Shown: in pieces, positions 16,919 to 24,285 of the stretch
Layout: each line of letters opens with the position of its first letter
How positions within the stretch are numbered: position 1 is the stretch's first letter
DNA from: a virus
Reading direction: 5' to 3' (one strand)
Length of the DNA: 28,121 nucleotides
Virus record (IMG/VR): IMGVR_UViG_3300005288_000028
Coordinates: 7,533 to 35,653 of that record
Program-made: the position numbers and the translations under genes
The notes under the pieces: generated by a model
The model's database searches: none
What the model saw: the letters and a program-made list of their open reading frames with translations, nothing else
What the model was told of the DNA's origin: nothing

Positions 16919-17425
16919 ATGGACACTCAAGCATACGAACCAAAGCCACCCGCCAACACCGAACCGTCGCTTGAGATGATCGGTATCATGGAGCGGATGC
17001 GTAAAGCCTTAGAAGATAATCCGGAAGACATCGACCAAACGGAACTGATCAAAGTCATCCAGGGTAACCGTGCTCACCTGTTGCAATACGCCATGGGTCA
17101 GTATCTGCAAAACCCCAAGTCCGCTTCACTGCTGGAAGGTGTAACCGCACTCATCACTCAGATGGAAAGCACCGTTCGCAACGACCGCAAAGAACGGACC
17201 AAGAAGAAGGATGCGGAGAACAACGTTCTGTCGTTCAACCAGATGCTGGACGCGATGAAGAACATCTCCAGCGGTTCGATCGTCATCCCGCACTTCGACA
17301 TGTCCGACTTCATCCTCGACCCGAACAAAACGCTGCTGACTGTGGCCGAAGATATTGCCCCTATCAAACCAGAAGAACTGGTACAGGGGAACGAACTTAT
17401 CGATATAGATGGTAACGCGGTTTAA
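16919..17425 (+). CDS. Candidate small terminase-like protein (168 aa), unproven
   Basis: This 168-residue protein is the only plus-strand gene between two minus-strand units. Residues 48-98 form a helical pair with NPKSASLLEGVTALITQM followed by a charged RNDRKERTKKKD stretch. This resembles the central region of T4-type small terminase subunits, where a HPRAYEV...LIKTM pattern is followed by a Lys-rich helix. The size also fits that family (about 140-170 residues). The C-terminus is acidic and flexible. The ribosome site is weak (AGG 13 bases before the ATG). No small terminase is generally recognised in phiKZ-like phages as far as I recall. It could equally be an unrelated helical virion or scaffold protein. 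Confidence 0.75.
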   Translation: MDTQAYEPKPPANTEPSLEMIGIMERMRKALEDNPEDIDQTELIKVIQGNRAHLLQYAMGQYLQNPKSASLLEGVTALITQMESTVRNDRKERTKKKDAENNVLSFNQMLDAMKNISSGSIVIPHFDMSDFILDPNKTLLTVAEDIAPIKPEELVQGNELIDIDGNAV

Positions 17426-17435
17426 CATAAATAAT

Positions 17436-17467
17436 CCAACAGTGCAGGGTCGCCCCTGCACTGTTGG
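17436..17467. terminator. Bidirectional hairpin terminator between converging genes
   Basis: A perfect 14-base-pair stem, CCAACAGTGCAGGG with CCCTGCACTGTTGG, with a 4-base loop (TCGC), lies between stop codons at 17425 and 17476. It can form on either strand's RNA; the left side is AT-rich. Confidence 0.85.
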
Positions 17468-17475
17468 TTAAGGAG

Positions 17476-18219
17476 CTATTCCGGTACTACTTCCGCCGCG
17501 TCGTAGAAATCATGACTGATCGGAATCATCTTGAACACAGTGGAGACCGACAGGGAGTAAGCAAAGATACGCTCCGCCACTGACCCTGTAAACCCTTCCA
17601 CTTCGCGCATCAGGATGTCCGGCACTACGAAGGTGGTATCCGGTACTGGCTGTTGACCAACCAGCGACTGAAACTTCTTGTAGGGCTCATCCATGATGTC
17701 GTACTTGAACACGTAGTCGTACTGCTTGTAGAAGAACGGCTCCGCACTTGTCACATCCATGTCTTGCAGCACCACTGTGAAACGACCCCCAAACAAATGA
17801 TCCAGGGTCTTTTGCAGCAGTTCCTTCATCTCGTCATCAAACTGATACGGCCAGGTGTTGACGTACAGCGTTACGCCCTTGATGTCGATGGGCTTTTCAA
17901 TCAACTGCTCCAGCTCAATTACACGCCGAAACAACTGCTTGCCCATATTGGTTGGATAGAACATCAACCAATGCTCAAGTTTGTACTGCTTGTCCACCGC
18001 GTCAAACTTTGCCTTGTTAATCCCCAGGTGAGGATATTCAAAGGTGTCCATCCGACGATCTTTGTAGTTCCCCGCAATGTGCAAGTTCCACAGGCGATCA
18101 CCTTCGCGTGTACGCAACACGTCGTCAGTAATGCCCTCGGTCATCATCCATTGCAGGATACCCCGGCGGTAGTCGTACAGCCCCCGGATTTCAGCGTAGA
18201 TCTTTAAGTCCCGGTTCAT
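17476..18219 (-). CDS. Unknown protein, probably structural (247 aa)
   Basis: This 247-residue protein is rich in Tyr, Phe and Asp with mixed helix and strand character. It has no membrane segment and no family I recognise. Its ATG overlaps the TGA of the 144-residue gene before it (ATGA), which points to coupled translation and probably a shared assembly. It is the last gene of the five-gene minus-strand unit led by the recombinase, and ends at a strong convergent terminator. A tail or baseplate role would suit the neighbourhood, but is a guess. Confidence 0.75.
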   Translation of the reverse strand: MNRDLKIYAEIRGLYDYRRGILQWMMTEGITDDVLRTREGDRLWNLHIAGNYKDRRMDTFEYPHLGINKAKFDAVDKQYKLEHWLMFYPTNMGKQLFRRVIELEQLIEKPIDIKGVTLYVNTWPYQFDDEMKELLQKTLDHLFGGRFTVVLQDMDVTSAEPFFYKQYDYVFKYDIMDEPYKKFQSLVGQQPVPDTTFVVPDILMREVEGFTGSVAERIFAYSLSVSTVFKMIPISHDFYDAAEVVPE

Positions 18220-18650
18220 GCGGCTGCACCTTCTTCGGCAGGCTGTTCGCGAGGGGTCTTGACACCCTCGATAACAATAGCGTCCAGATAAACCCGGAAA
18301 GCCAGCGCGATGATAAAGCTGGTATCCTGAAACCGCTCAGCGGGAATCATACCAGCCGCACCGCCTTCCGTTCCGTTCAGAACATTCTGGAAGAGCTCTG
18401 CGAATTGGGTGATTGCATCCTGGTCATCACGGAGTTCGGTATACACCTGCATCTGGATGTTCAGCCAACGGTCGAACAATGCAGAGGAAACCGCCACCGA
18501 TTTGATGAAGGCCTCGTAAGCCGTAGCGAACGTCACCAACGGCTTGTGAGCCATGCTTGCCATCGGAACGATGATGTCCGTCCGGCCGTCGTTATTGATA
18601 GCGACGTAAACGCGTTCGATCACTGTCTTCAGCGCAATCAACTTATCCAT
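18216..18650 (-). CDS. Unknown small protein (144 aa)
   Basis: I place the start at ATG 18650, where ATGGATAA overlaps the stop of the upstream gene by 8 bases. An earlier in-frame ATG at 18722 would add 24 residues (RRYWRPRTTSCVVVTSTTTW) that lie in the coding part of the previous gene and look like frame shadow. The 144 residues are helical and start MDKLIALKTVIERVYVAINN, ending in a Glu/Ala tail. Its stop overlaps the next start as ATGA. No family is recognised. Tight overlaps on both sides suggest that it works with its neighbours. Confidence 0.75.
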   Translation of the reverse strand: MDKLIALKTVIERVYVAINNDGRTDIIVPMASMAHKPLVTFATAYEAFIKSVAVSSALFDRWLNIQMQVYTELRDDQDAITQFAELFQNVLNGTEGGAAGMIPAERFQDTSFIIALAFRVYLDAIVIEGVKTPREQPAEEGAAA

Positions 18651-19326
18651 AGCGCTTGTCCAGGTTGTTGTCGATGTGACGACCACGCATGATGTAGTGC
18701 GCGGTCTCCAGTACCTTCGCAATACCGCCGCGACGAAGGCTGCTGTTGGTGTTGGTCTTACCGGTGGTCAGCAGGTCGTTCTTGTAGGCCTTCAAGGCGT
18801 CCAAGTCACCGCCCTTGACGTTGTACAGTTCGTTGGCCATGGTGTACAGACCCAGGTTACGCAGAACCGTGATCTCAGGCTGACTGATACCCGTCGAGCG
18901 AGAGTCGCCCATGACCTGACCGGTGAGGTCGTCGATGTTGTAGTCGTCCTTTGCTGCACCAAACTTCTTGATGAGCATCTGACGCTGCTTACGACATTCC
19001 GCCGTACCGATGATAGCGGAGTAGTCGGTCATCGATTTGATGCCGGTGTCTTCGTCGTAAACGACCAGACGCTGTACCGCGTTAACCCCGTACTTCTCGC
19101 AGAGTTTCAGGAGGTTGTCGAAGTCCAGCTTTTCTTTCTCGTCAAACGAGCTGGCCCAGATAGAGAGAGGCATCCCCTGTTCCATCTTGACCACGAAGTC
19201 TTCGATCTGCTTGTCCGACATGGGTTTTAGCAGGCGCTCGTAAATGACCTTGTTGCCCCCACCTTTTGTCAGACTTCCCATGAACCCGTAGATGAATTCT
19301 TCAAAGCCCTTGCGATTGCCTGCCAT
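18643..19326 (-). CDS. Unknown protein (227 aa) with resemblance to the C-terminal region of RNA polymerase beta
   Basis: The protein has 227 residues with a good ribosome site (GAGGAAG) before ATG 19326; the previous stop is 2 bases upstream. Residues 151-174 align without gaps to the E. coli beta C-terminal segment EVWALEAYGA...LTVKSDD. Shared positions are E151, L155, G159, E166, V170, K171 and D174, then YKN (181-183) matches after a one-residue gap. Upstream, FD...LLKL...RL.YD..TG (residues 61-95) occurs in the same order as FDGAKE...LLKL...IRLYDGRTG of beta. By eye this is only about 17-29% identity. If right, this is the split-off beta clamp end of a phage polymerase, possibly the counterpart of phiKZ gp149. 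Otherwise it is an unknown virion protein. Confidence 0.75.
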   Translation of the reverse strand: MAGNRKGFEEFIYGFMGSLTKGGGNKVIYERLLKPMSDKQIEDFVVKMEQGMPLSIWASSFDEKEKLDFDNLLKLCEKYGVNAVQRLVVYDEDTGIKSMTDYSAIIGTAECRKQRQMLIKKFGAAKDDYNIDDLTGQVMGDSRSTGISQPEITVLRNLGLYTMANELYNVKGGDLDALKAYKNDLLTTGKTNTNSSLRRGGIAKVLETAHYIMRGRHIDNNLDKRYG

Positions 19327-19328
19327 GG

Positions 19329-19715
19329 TTACTTCCTCGGGTACTTATAGTGGGTGGAAGTTTTGCTCGCGGTAGTAACCACTTCTTTAGCAGCGAGAAT
19401 ATACGGATCATTCTCGTGAACGCTGATCACCATGAGCTCGTCGAACAGCATGGTGGAGTTTTCCAACGTCTGACTGAACAAGGTTTTGTTACGGTCTTCG
19501 ACGTCCAACGTTGGAATGGTGTTATCGATGTTGCTAATCCCGTACTTACCAGTGACGGTGTACAACATTGCGTCGCCCTGTCTTTTTGTGAGAACGCGCT
19601 CTTTCAAAAGACTGATATACTCTACAGGGTCTTTACACAGGTTTGCAAAGTTGCTGTCCGCAACCACCAGAATGATACTGGCGATCGGCGTCGCTTCCGC
19701 TGGGATCGGGTCCAT
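19329..19715 (-). CDS. Unknown small protein (128 aa)
   Basis: I choose ATG 19715 (MDPIPAEATPIAS), preceded by GAGGAAAAAG about 11 bases upstream. A longer in-frame version starts at GTG 19769, but its first bases lie in a stable hairpin and its ribosome site would be too close. The protein has a short hydrophobic strand (ASIILVVADS) and mixed secondary structure, and ends in a basic tail. No family is recognised. It follows the recombinase gene after 79 bases and precedes the beta-like 227-residue gene by 2 bases. Confidence 0.7.
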   Translation of the reverse strand: MDPIPAEATPIASIILVVADSNFANLCKDPVEYISLLKERVLTKRQGDAMLYTVTGKYGISNIDNTIPTLDVEDRNKTLFSQTLENSTMLFDELMVISVHENDPYILAAKEVVTTASKTSTHYKYPRK

Positions 19716-19742
19716 TAGTTCTTTTTCCTCAGAATCTGTATT

Positions 19743-19779
19743 GGCGAAGGAGTGCCATGTATAATGCACACTCCTTGCC
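19743..19779. other. Intergenic hairpin between recombinase and the next gene
   Basis: A perfect 8-base-pair stem (AAGGAGTG / CACTCCTT), extended by GGC/GCC across a one-base bulge, encloses a 14-base AT-rich loop containing CATTATACATG (minus strand). No T-run follows on the minus strand. It may be an RNA processing or stability element, or an operator. The stem contains GGAG, so it could hide a ribosome site for the GTG at 19769. Confidence 0.6.
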
Positions 19780-19794
19780 TGCTCCTAACTTTTA

Positions 19795-21270
19795 TTACGC
19801 GGCTTTGCTTTCTACCGCTTTGACTTCTTTCGTTTCTTTGATCCAGTAAGGCTTGCGTTCGCCCAGAGCAATCTTCAAAAGCTCCATGGTGGACACGGTG
19901 TGTTTCTTGATGTCAGGATTGGTGAACCAGTAGTCCACGGTGTTCTCGAGGATGTCGTTCCAATCAATGCCTTGTTCCTTGATCTTCGCGTACAGTTCCT
20001 GCGGGGTGATGCGGTATTTGTGTTCCAACTTCAGCCAGAACGTTTGCATGAACCACATCTGGTAGCAGATGCCGAGTGCGCGGAACAACTTCTTGTCCTC
20101 GATCGACTTCTTCCAGATGGTGGTACGACCCAGTTTGCATTCCGGGTAAAGGGTGCATGCGTGGCTGATGGCGCTGCCGTCCAGGCCGAACATATTGGAC
20201 GTTTTCATAGCATGATACATGCTCAGGCCTTCCTGGATCCCTAAACTTTGGGAACCAATAAAGAACAGGCTAGCACCAGAAGAACCACTCTTGTTGCGGA
20301 AAACGCTAGTTGTGTAGAAAAGCAGATCAGGGTTTTCTTTTGCATCTTTACCAATCGTCACGTCGCTGCCGAAGGGGTTAGGGTACAACCACTCCTGGCC
20401 GGATTTGAGGGCGCTGCCCTTAATAATGCGGTAACCGATCTGAGGAATACGCAGCAGGGATTTAGGTCCCTTGAGCTTCTTGCCCTGACCGATGAACACG
20501 GTTTCCTTTTCCAGCGGTTGACCGGTCATGTTGACGATGTCGGTCACTTGCGCTGTTGTTACCTGATACGCACCGAACTCCCCACCCAGTACGTCGCAGT
20601 CTTCGTACACGATACGCCGTTGGTTACCGATCACGAGGTCACGCGTTTTACCCGCACCACCTTCGTCGACGTTATCTTCCTGGAACTTGGCCGAAGTTTT
20701 GGCGAAGTGCATTTCCGAGATCGAGTCCGTGATGGTCAGGATCGGGGAGATGATCTTCATCTGCACGCCGTCATTGCCCGCGTACGGCGTAGCGATGTAG
20801 ATGTCGTGCTTGGCCTTGATCGCTTCCTTGATTTCAGCGTGACGATCTTTGAACCACTGGTGAACGAAGTTACCATCGCATGGGTTCTCGATATCGTTAC
20901 GACTGAAGTAGAAGAAACGAACATCCATGATCTCGGCGAAGAAGTAACCTGGGATGCCGATTTCACGATCGACTTCATCAGCCAGACGGCCAACGTTAAA
21001 GGTGGCTTCGATATCAAAGAAGACAACAAGTGAAGTGTGATATCGAACCAGCGTACGCGCCATCATCAAAACGCACTGACCAGTTTTCTGAGTGTTGTTA
21101 CCCCCAGTCACTGCGTTGTTCCGGCAGATACCGCCGTTCATATATGTAATGCCATCGGGACCGATCAGAAACTCACCGTTGATCATGTCCATCATCGGGG
21201 AGTACTGGAGTGTTGCAATCACGGTGTTGGAAGACTTCTGGTTCTTTGCAAATGCATGCGGGCTTGCCAT
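19795..21270 (-). CDS. RecA/UvsX-like recombinase
   Basis: The protein has 491 residues. GGNNTQKT at residues 56-63 fits a Walker A loop in which the last Gly is replaced by Gln; T4 UvsX has a similar replacement (GPSKSFKS). FFDIEATF at 84-91 fits the strand bearing the catalytic Glu (E88) of RecA-type ATPases. ILTITDSIS (D182) fits the Walker B strand, as in UvsX VFIDSIN. A GG-containing loop near GGAGKT follows. The C-terminal 150 residues are helical and unlike RecA. Expected activity is ATP-dependent strand pairing in phage recombination, repair or replication in the infected cell. It leads a five-gene minus-strand unit of otherwise unknown genes, and its start lies in a 106-base divergent spacer with an ATATTA element upstream. 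A different RecA-like ATPase (DnaB- or packaging-type) is possible. Confidence 0.78.
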   Translation of the reverse strand: MASPHAFAKNQKSSNTVIATLQYSPMMDMINGEFLIGPDGITYMNGGICRNNAVTGGNNTQKTGQCVLMMARTLVRYHTSLVVFFDIEATFNVGRLADEVDREIGIPGYFFAEIMDVRFFYFSRNDIENPCDGNFVHQWFKDRHAEIKEAIKAKHDIYIATPYAGNDGVQMKIISPILTITDSISEMHFAKTSAKFQEDNVDEGGAGKTRDLVIGNQRRIVYEDCDVLGGEFGAYQVTTAQVTDIVNMTGQPLEKETVFIGQGKKLKGPKSLLRIPQIGYRIIKGSALKSGQEWLYPNPFGSDVTIGKDAKENPDLLFYTTSVFRNKSGSSGASLFFIGSQSLGIQEGLSMYHAMKTSNMFGLDGSAISHACTLYPECKLGRTTIWKKSIEDKKLFRALGICYQMWFMQTFWLKLEHKYRITPQELYAKIKEQGIDWNDILENTVDYWFTNPDIKKHTVSTMELLKIALGERKPYWIKETKEVKAVESKAA

Positions 21271-21376
21271 TGGAAGTTATCCCTAATATTTTATGACTTT
21301 AACGAGAGGGGCCAAAAGCCCGAATCAATGGGCAAATTGCGGCCCTTTCTAAACTATACTGATGCCGAGGTCAGTG
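21271..21376. promoter_or_regulatory. Divergent intergenic region with AT-rich and paired elements
   Basis: This is the longest gap in the window. On the minus strand, CATAAAATATTAGGG lies about 13-27 bases before the recombinase ATG and shares ATATTA with the TATATTAC at 16897-16904. On the plus strand, CTATACT lies just before the 266-residue gene. Between them are nested short inverted repeats: GGGCC (21309-21313) with GGCCC (21341-21345), enclosing GCCC/GGGC. Promoters for both directions are expected here, but no transcription start can be proven from sequence. Confidence 0.45.
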
Positions 21377-22177
21377 ATGGAAAATTACATCCAACTTGTG
21401 AAACGCCCCACACCTTTTACTGTACAAGGCTTCGAAGCACTCAGCATCGGTGAAAGCTTTGGTATGTTCTTCAAGGAGCTCAGTACGTCTGTCGACAAAC
21501 GTCTGGCAACACTGGGTAAAACTGTTCATGCCGTTGATCTGAGCGGTGCTGAAAACAACGTCAAGACCAAGAAGGTTCTGTTCGTCAAGAACTCTGGTGT
21601 TGCTCTGCTCACCCCGGAAGGTTATCGCGTGGGCATGGCCAACATGGCAGCACACAGCAAAGCCGTCTGCGGTGGTATCTACATCATCAGCAGCCTGAAA
21701 ACGGAAGCGTCGAGACTATATCATTGGTTGAAACAAATCCTGAAGACGGGTCGTCTGGATAGCTCCTTCCGCTGGACCGTGTCGGACTTCGATAATGCTC
21801 TCAGCGCCTGCGAGAACTTCATCCAGAACCTGCCGGACCAAGACCGTCAATCGAAGCATCCGATGGGCCAGGTGTACGTGGGCTTCGAAGAGTTCTTTGA
21901 AGTGGCTACCAACTTCAACAATGCCGTGACCCTGCTGAACGCACGCGACGTGGAATTGATCGCCCGTGAACTGAGCAACGTCTACGACCTGGGTACCCTG
22001 CTGGTCAACAAGATTCACGCCAACGACATCACCCTCAGCGAACATGCCATCATGGATATCGAGAGTGTGGTGAACCGTTTCGTGTCTCTGACCAACATTG
22101 CCGGCGCGATGATGGTGTTGCTGAACGAACTGACAGCCGTTCTGACCGATCAAGCGAAGACCATCTCCAAGCTGTAA
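21377..22177 (+). CDS. Unknown protein, probably virion-associated (266 aa)
   Basis: The start is ATG 21377, with GAGG 6 bases upstream; an in-frame ATG at 21362 has no ribosome site. The 266-residue protein is mainly helical in its second half, ending in a long hydrophobic/helical stretch (SLTNIAGAMMVLLNELTAVLTDQ). It has no recognised domain. It is a single-gene transcription unit between the divergent recombinase promoter region and a convergent hairpin terminator, so it is probably expressed on its own. A head or internal virion role is plausible from phiKZ-like context only. Confidence 0.8.
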   Translation: MENYIQLVKRPTPFTVQGFEALSIGESFGMFFKELSTSVDKRLATLGKTVHAVDLSGAENNVKTKKVLFVKNSGVALLTPEGYRVGMANMAAHSKAVCGGIYIISSLKTEASRLYHWLKQILKTGRLDSSFRWTVSDFDNALSACENFIQNLPDQDRQSKHPMGQVYVGFEEFFEVATNFNNAVTLLNARDVELIARELSNVYDLGTLLVNKIHANDITLSEHAIMDIESVVNRFVSLTNIAGAMMVLLNELTAVLTDQAKTISKL

Positions 22178-22195
22178 AAGCGGCATAAGCGGACC

Positions 22196-22231
22196 ATAAC
22201 CCCTGGGGCAATCACACGCCCCAGGGGTTAT
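22196..22231. terminator. Bidirectional hairpin terminator between converging genes
   Basis: A perfect 14-base-pair stem, ATAACCCCTGGGGC with GCCCCAGGGGTTAT, and an 8-base loop (AATCACAC) lies between stops at 22177 and 22238. The outer ends and the following TATAGCTGATT closely match those at 14610-14659, as if the two were copies of one element. Confidence 0.85.
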
Positions 22232-22237
22232 AGCTGA

Positions 22238-23740
22238 TTACGCCTTTCTACCAAGTTCAGCAAGCGTCAGTACACGCAGGTTAGCCGCAGCGCTGGTATG
22301 AATGTAGATGAACTCTTCAGTCACCACCATTGTGCTGTAGCGCAACCCTACTTCGTTCTTCGTATCCGTGACCACCCAGACTTCAACGTTTGGATCTTCC
22401 ACGGAGTTAAACGCGTTACGCTCAGGGATGTCGTAACCCACGGACAACGAGATCGGCACTGGCTTGATCGAGTTACGATGCTTGACCGGAACTTTGATCA
22501 CAGTACGCAACTGGTTAAAGTCCGGATGGATCTTCAACTTAGTTACGCCTTTGCCGTTTACTTCTTTGACGTAGATCAAGTCGGTGATGTTGTAGAACGT
22601 GGAGTGTCCGAAGGTATTGTTCTCATCCTTCTTCAACCACGCCTCCATCATCACTTCCATACCCACGTGGAAGTCACGAATCCGATACGACATCATGGTC
22701 GGCTTAATCAGCTCGATCAATACTGGGCGCCCGTTCTGTTTAATGAACGGAGACACCAGCTGATGTTTAACCGGAACCGCGGGCACTGTGTCGACTAACC
22801 GTGCGACGTCTTTCGAGATCACGTGGTTCAGATCACCGGCTGACAAGTAACCGTCGGGATTGTCGATGCGCTTGACTGTAAAGTTGAACAGCTTATCGAG
22901 AATCTCAATCGGCTTCTTGGTGTACAGCTTGCCGTACGTCACGTCCGGCGTCAGCTTGCCGTAGTAGTTCTTGTCCGGCTCAACCTTGCCGAAGTCGTAG
23001 ACCCGATACCCGTGCTTCTCTTCGAAGAACTTCTCAGGATCATGCGTGCTGAAATACCAGCGAGACGCACTGACGATCTTGTTGAAGTCCACTTCCGGGT
23101 TTTCGTAATCCTTACGGGACTGGACAATCAGCTTAGCGTCCTTGTCAAAGCCCCAGGTCGAGATCACCTCTGCCAGACTGAGTTGCTTCTGCGCATCACG
23201 GTTACCCATGCCGCCTTCAGCTGACCCAGTGAAGTCAAAGAAGATCTTGCGATTCTTGTCCTTGTTGAACTCGTCCATCATCAACACGATCAAATCGATC
23301 AACGGTTTCTCGTGTTTGTTCAGGGCGTACTTACCAATCTTTGGTTCGGCTTCCGCGAGAGCGAGGGTCTTGACCTTGGTGAAGGCCTCCATCTCTTTAT
23401 GCGGAGTAACGATCCACAAATTCAGGTGTTGCTTCTCGTTGGCATAGTGCAGGACCTCCAACAGACCCTTCATCATCGCTTCCACCGCAGTGTGGGCGTT
23501 CGGAACGGTCAAGGTGAGGACATCCTCCACGACGACTACGGTGTTAGGTTTCTGAGGGTTACCGGTGTAGTAGCCGGTGGAGGTGGGAACATCTTTGGCT
23601 AGTTTCTTTTTCCCCTCCTGAAGACGGTCGTAGGTATAACCAGCACCGCCTAGGAAGTGATGTTTCTTTTGCTTCCCTTCTTCGGCTACGTTGGCCACCA
23701 GATAAACCACCATGTTTATCTCGGGGATTTTCTCGTCCAT
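22238..23740 (-). CDS. RNase-H-fold-like protein with altered active site (500 aa)
   Basis: The first 190 residues follow the element order of an RNase H fold: a strand VVYLVAN (11-17), a second block ending in helix AVEAMMKGLLEVL (85-97), strand LNLWIVT (106-112), and GSAEGGMGNRDAQKQLSLA (172-190), which resembles the HxG..GN..AD.LA end of RNase HI. Of the four catalytic acids, two can be matched (E87 and D182). The other two positions hold N17 and T112, so activity is doubtful. The remaining 310 residues are beta-rich and unrecognised. The gene is the second of a two-gene minus-strand unit, 42 bases after the membrane-protein gene. The ribosome site is weak (CAGAGCAG). It could process RNA-DNA hybrids, or simply be a structural protein with a borrowed fold. 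Confidence 0.72.
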   Translation of the reverse strand: MDEKIPEINMVVYLVANVAEEGKQKKHHFLGGAGYTYDRLQEGKKKLAKDVPTSTGYYTGNPQKPNTVVVVEDVLTLTVPNAHTAVEAMMKGLLEVLHYANEKQHLNLWIVTPHKEMEAFTKVKTLALAEAEPKIGKYALNKHEKPLIDLIVLMMDEFNKDKNRKIFFDFTGSAEGGMGNRDAQKQLSLAEVISTWGFDKDAKLIVQSRKDYENPEVDFNKIVSASRWYFSTHDPEKFFEEKHGYRVYDFGKVEPDKNYYGKLTPDVTYGKLYTKKPIEILDKLFNFTVKRIDNPDGYLSAGDLNHVISKDVARLVDTVPAVPVKHQLVSPFIKQNGRPVLIELIKPTMMSYRIRDFHVGMEVMMEAWLKKDENNTFGHSTFYNITDLIYVKEVNGKGVTKLKIHPDFNQLRTVIKVPVKHRNSIKPVPISLSVGYDIPERNAFNSVEDPNVEVWVVTDTKNEVGLRYSTMVVTEEFIYIHTSAAANLRVLTLAELGRKA

Positions 23741-23782
23741 TGTGAGCTGCTCTGATAGAAGTTGATGTCGCGCATTAGATGC

Positions 23783-24253
23783 TCACTGGGGTATCTTTTT
23801 AGCAGGCTCCGGTTTGCACAGTTGGAGAAGGACGTCGTTGTTGTTCTTGAGACGCTGTGACTCGGCCAACGCTCGTACTAAGTAAGGGCGTAAGAAGTTG
23901 TTCTCGTCGGCCAACCGGATGTTGCTTTTGAACAGAAGGGTGTTTTCCTTCTTTACCAGAGAAACTTGTTTCGCAAGGCTATCGTTGATACGCACAAAGG
24001 CTTTAATCGGACCCCCATCCGTTGGATCGAAGAGCAGGTTCATCTTGGTGATACCGGCCTCCATATCCGACAACTCAACACGCAGGTTAATGTTGGCCAT
24101 TAACAGACCAATGGTTGCCCAACCCAAAATGGCAATCAAAAAGACGGCAGACTTTAACGCAGAAGTAAGTTGTTCTTCGACCGTCTCTCCCTTTACAAAA
24201 CGCAGGACAAATTCTATGAATCTGTCGGCCAGCTCCTTGACGAGCCCAAACAT
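23783..24253 (-). CDS. Small single-pass membrane protein with coiled-coil tail (156 aa), possibly spanin-like
   Basis: After a 33-residue amphipathic start comes one clear membrane segment (about residues 35-53, AVFLIAILGWATIGLLMA). A largely helical, charged region follows (about 85-145) that is likely a coiled coil. The shape (short inside, one membrane pass, helical outside) resembles inner-membrane spanins such as Rz. However, the N-terminal part before the membrane is longer than usual and no lipoprotein partner gene with a lipobox is visible nearby. It has a ribosome site (AAGGA) 8 bases before its ATG and diverges from a plus-strand gene over 32 bases. A holin-associated or injection-related membrane protein is an alternative. 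Confidence 0.75.
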   Translation of the reverse strand: MFGLVKELADRFIEFVLRFVKGETVEEQLTSALKSAVFLIAILGWATIGLLMANINLRVELSDMEAGITKMNLLFDPTDGGPIKAFVRINDSLAKQVSLVKKENTLLFKSNIRLADENNFLRPYLVRALAESQRLKNNNDVLLQLCKPEPAKKIPQ

Positions 24254-24285
24254 AAGAGATTTCCTTACTTTCTAGGTGGAAGATC

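Noticed and set aside
18651-18722. Longer start (ATG 18722) for the 144-residue gene
   Set aside because: The extension lies in the previous gene's coding sequence; the ATGGATAA overlap at 18650 is a better coupled start.
21355-21360. TATACT as a bacterial sigma70 -10 box before the 266-residue gene
   Set aside because: No -35 box lies at the right spacing, and phages of this type rely on their own polymerases, so the match has little weight.
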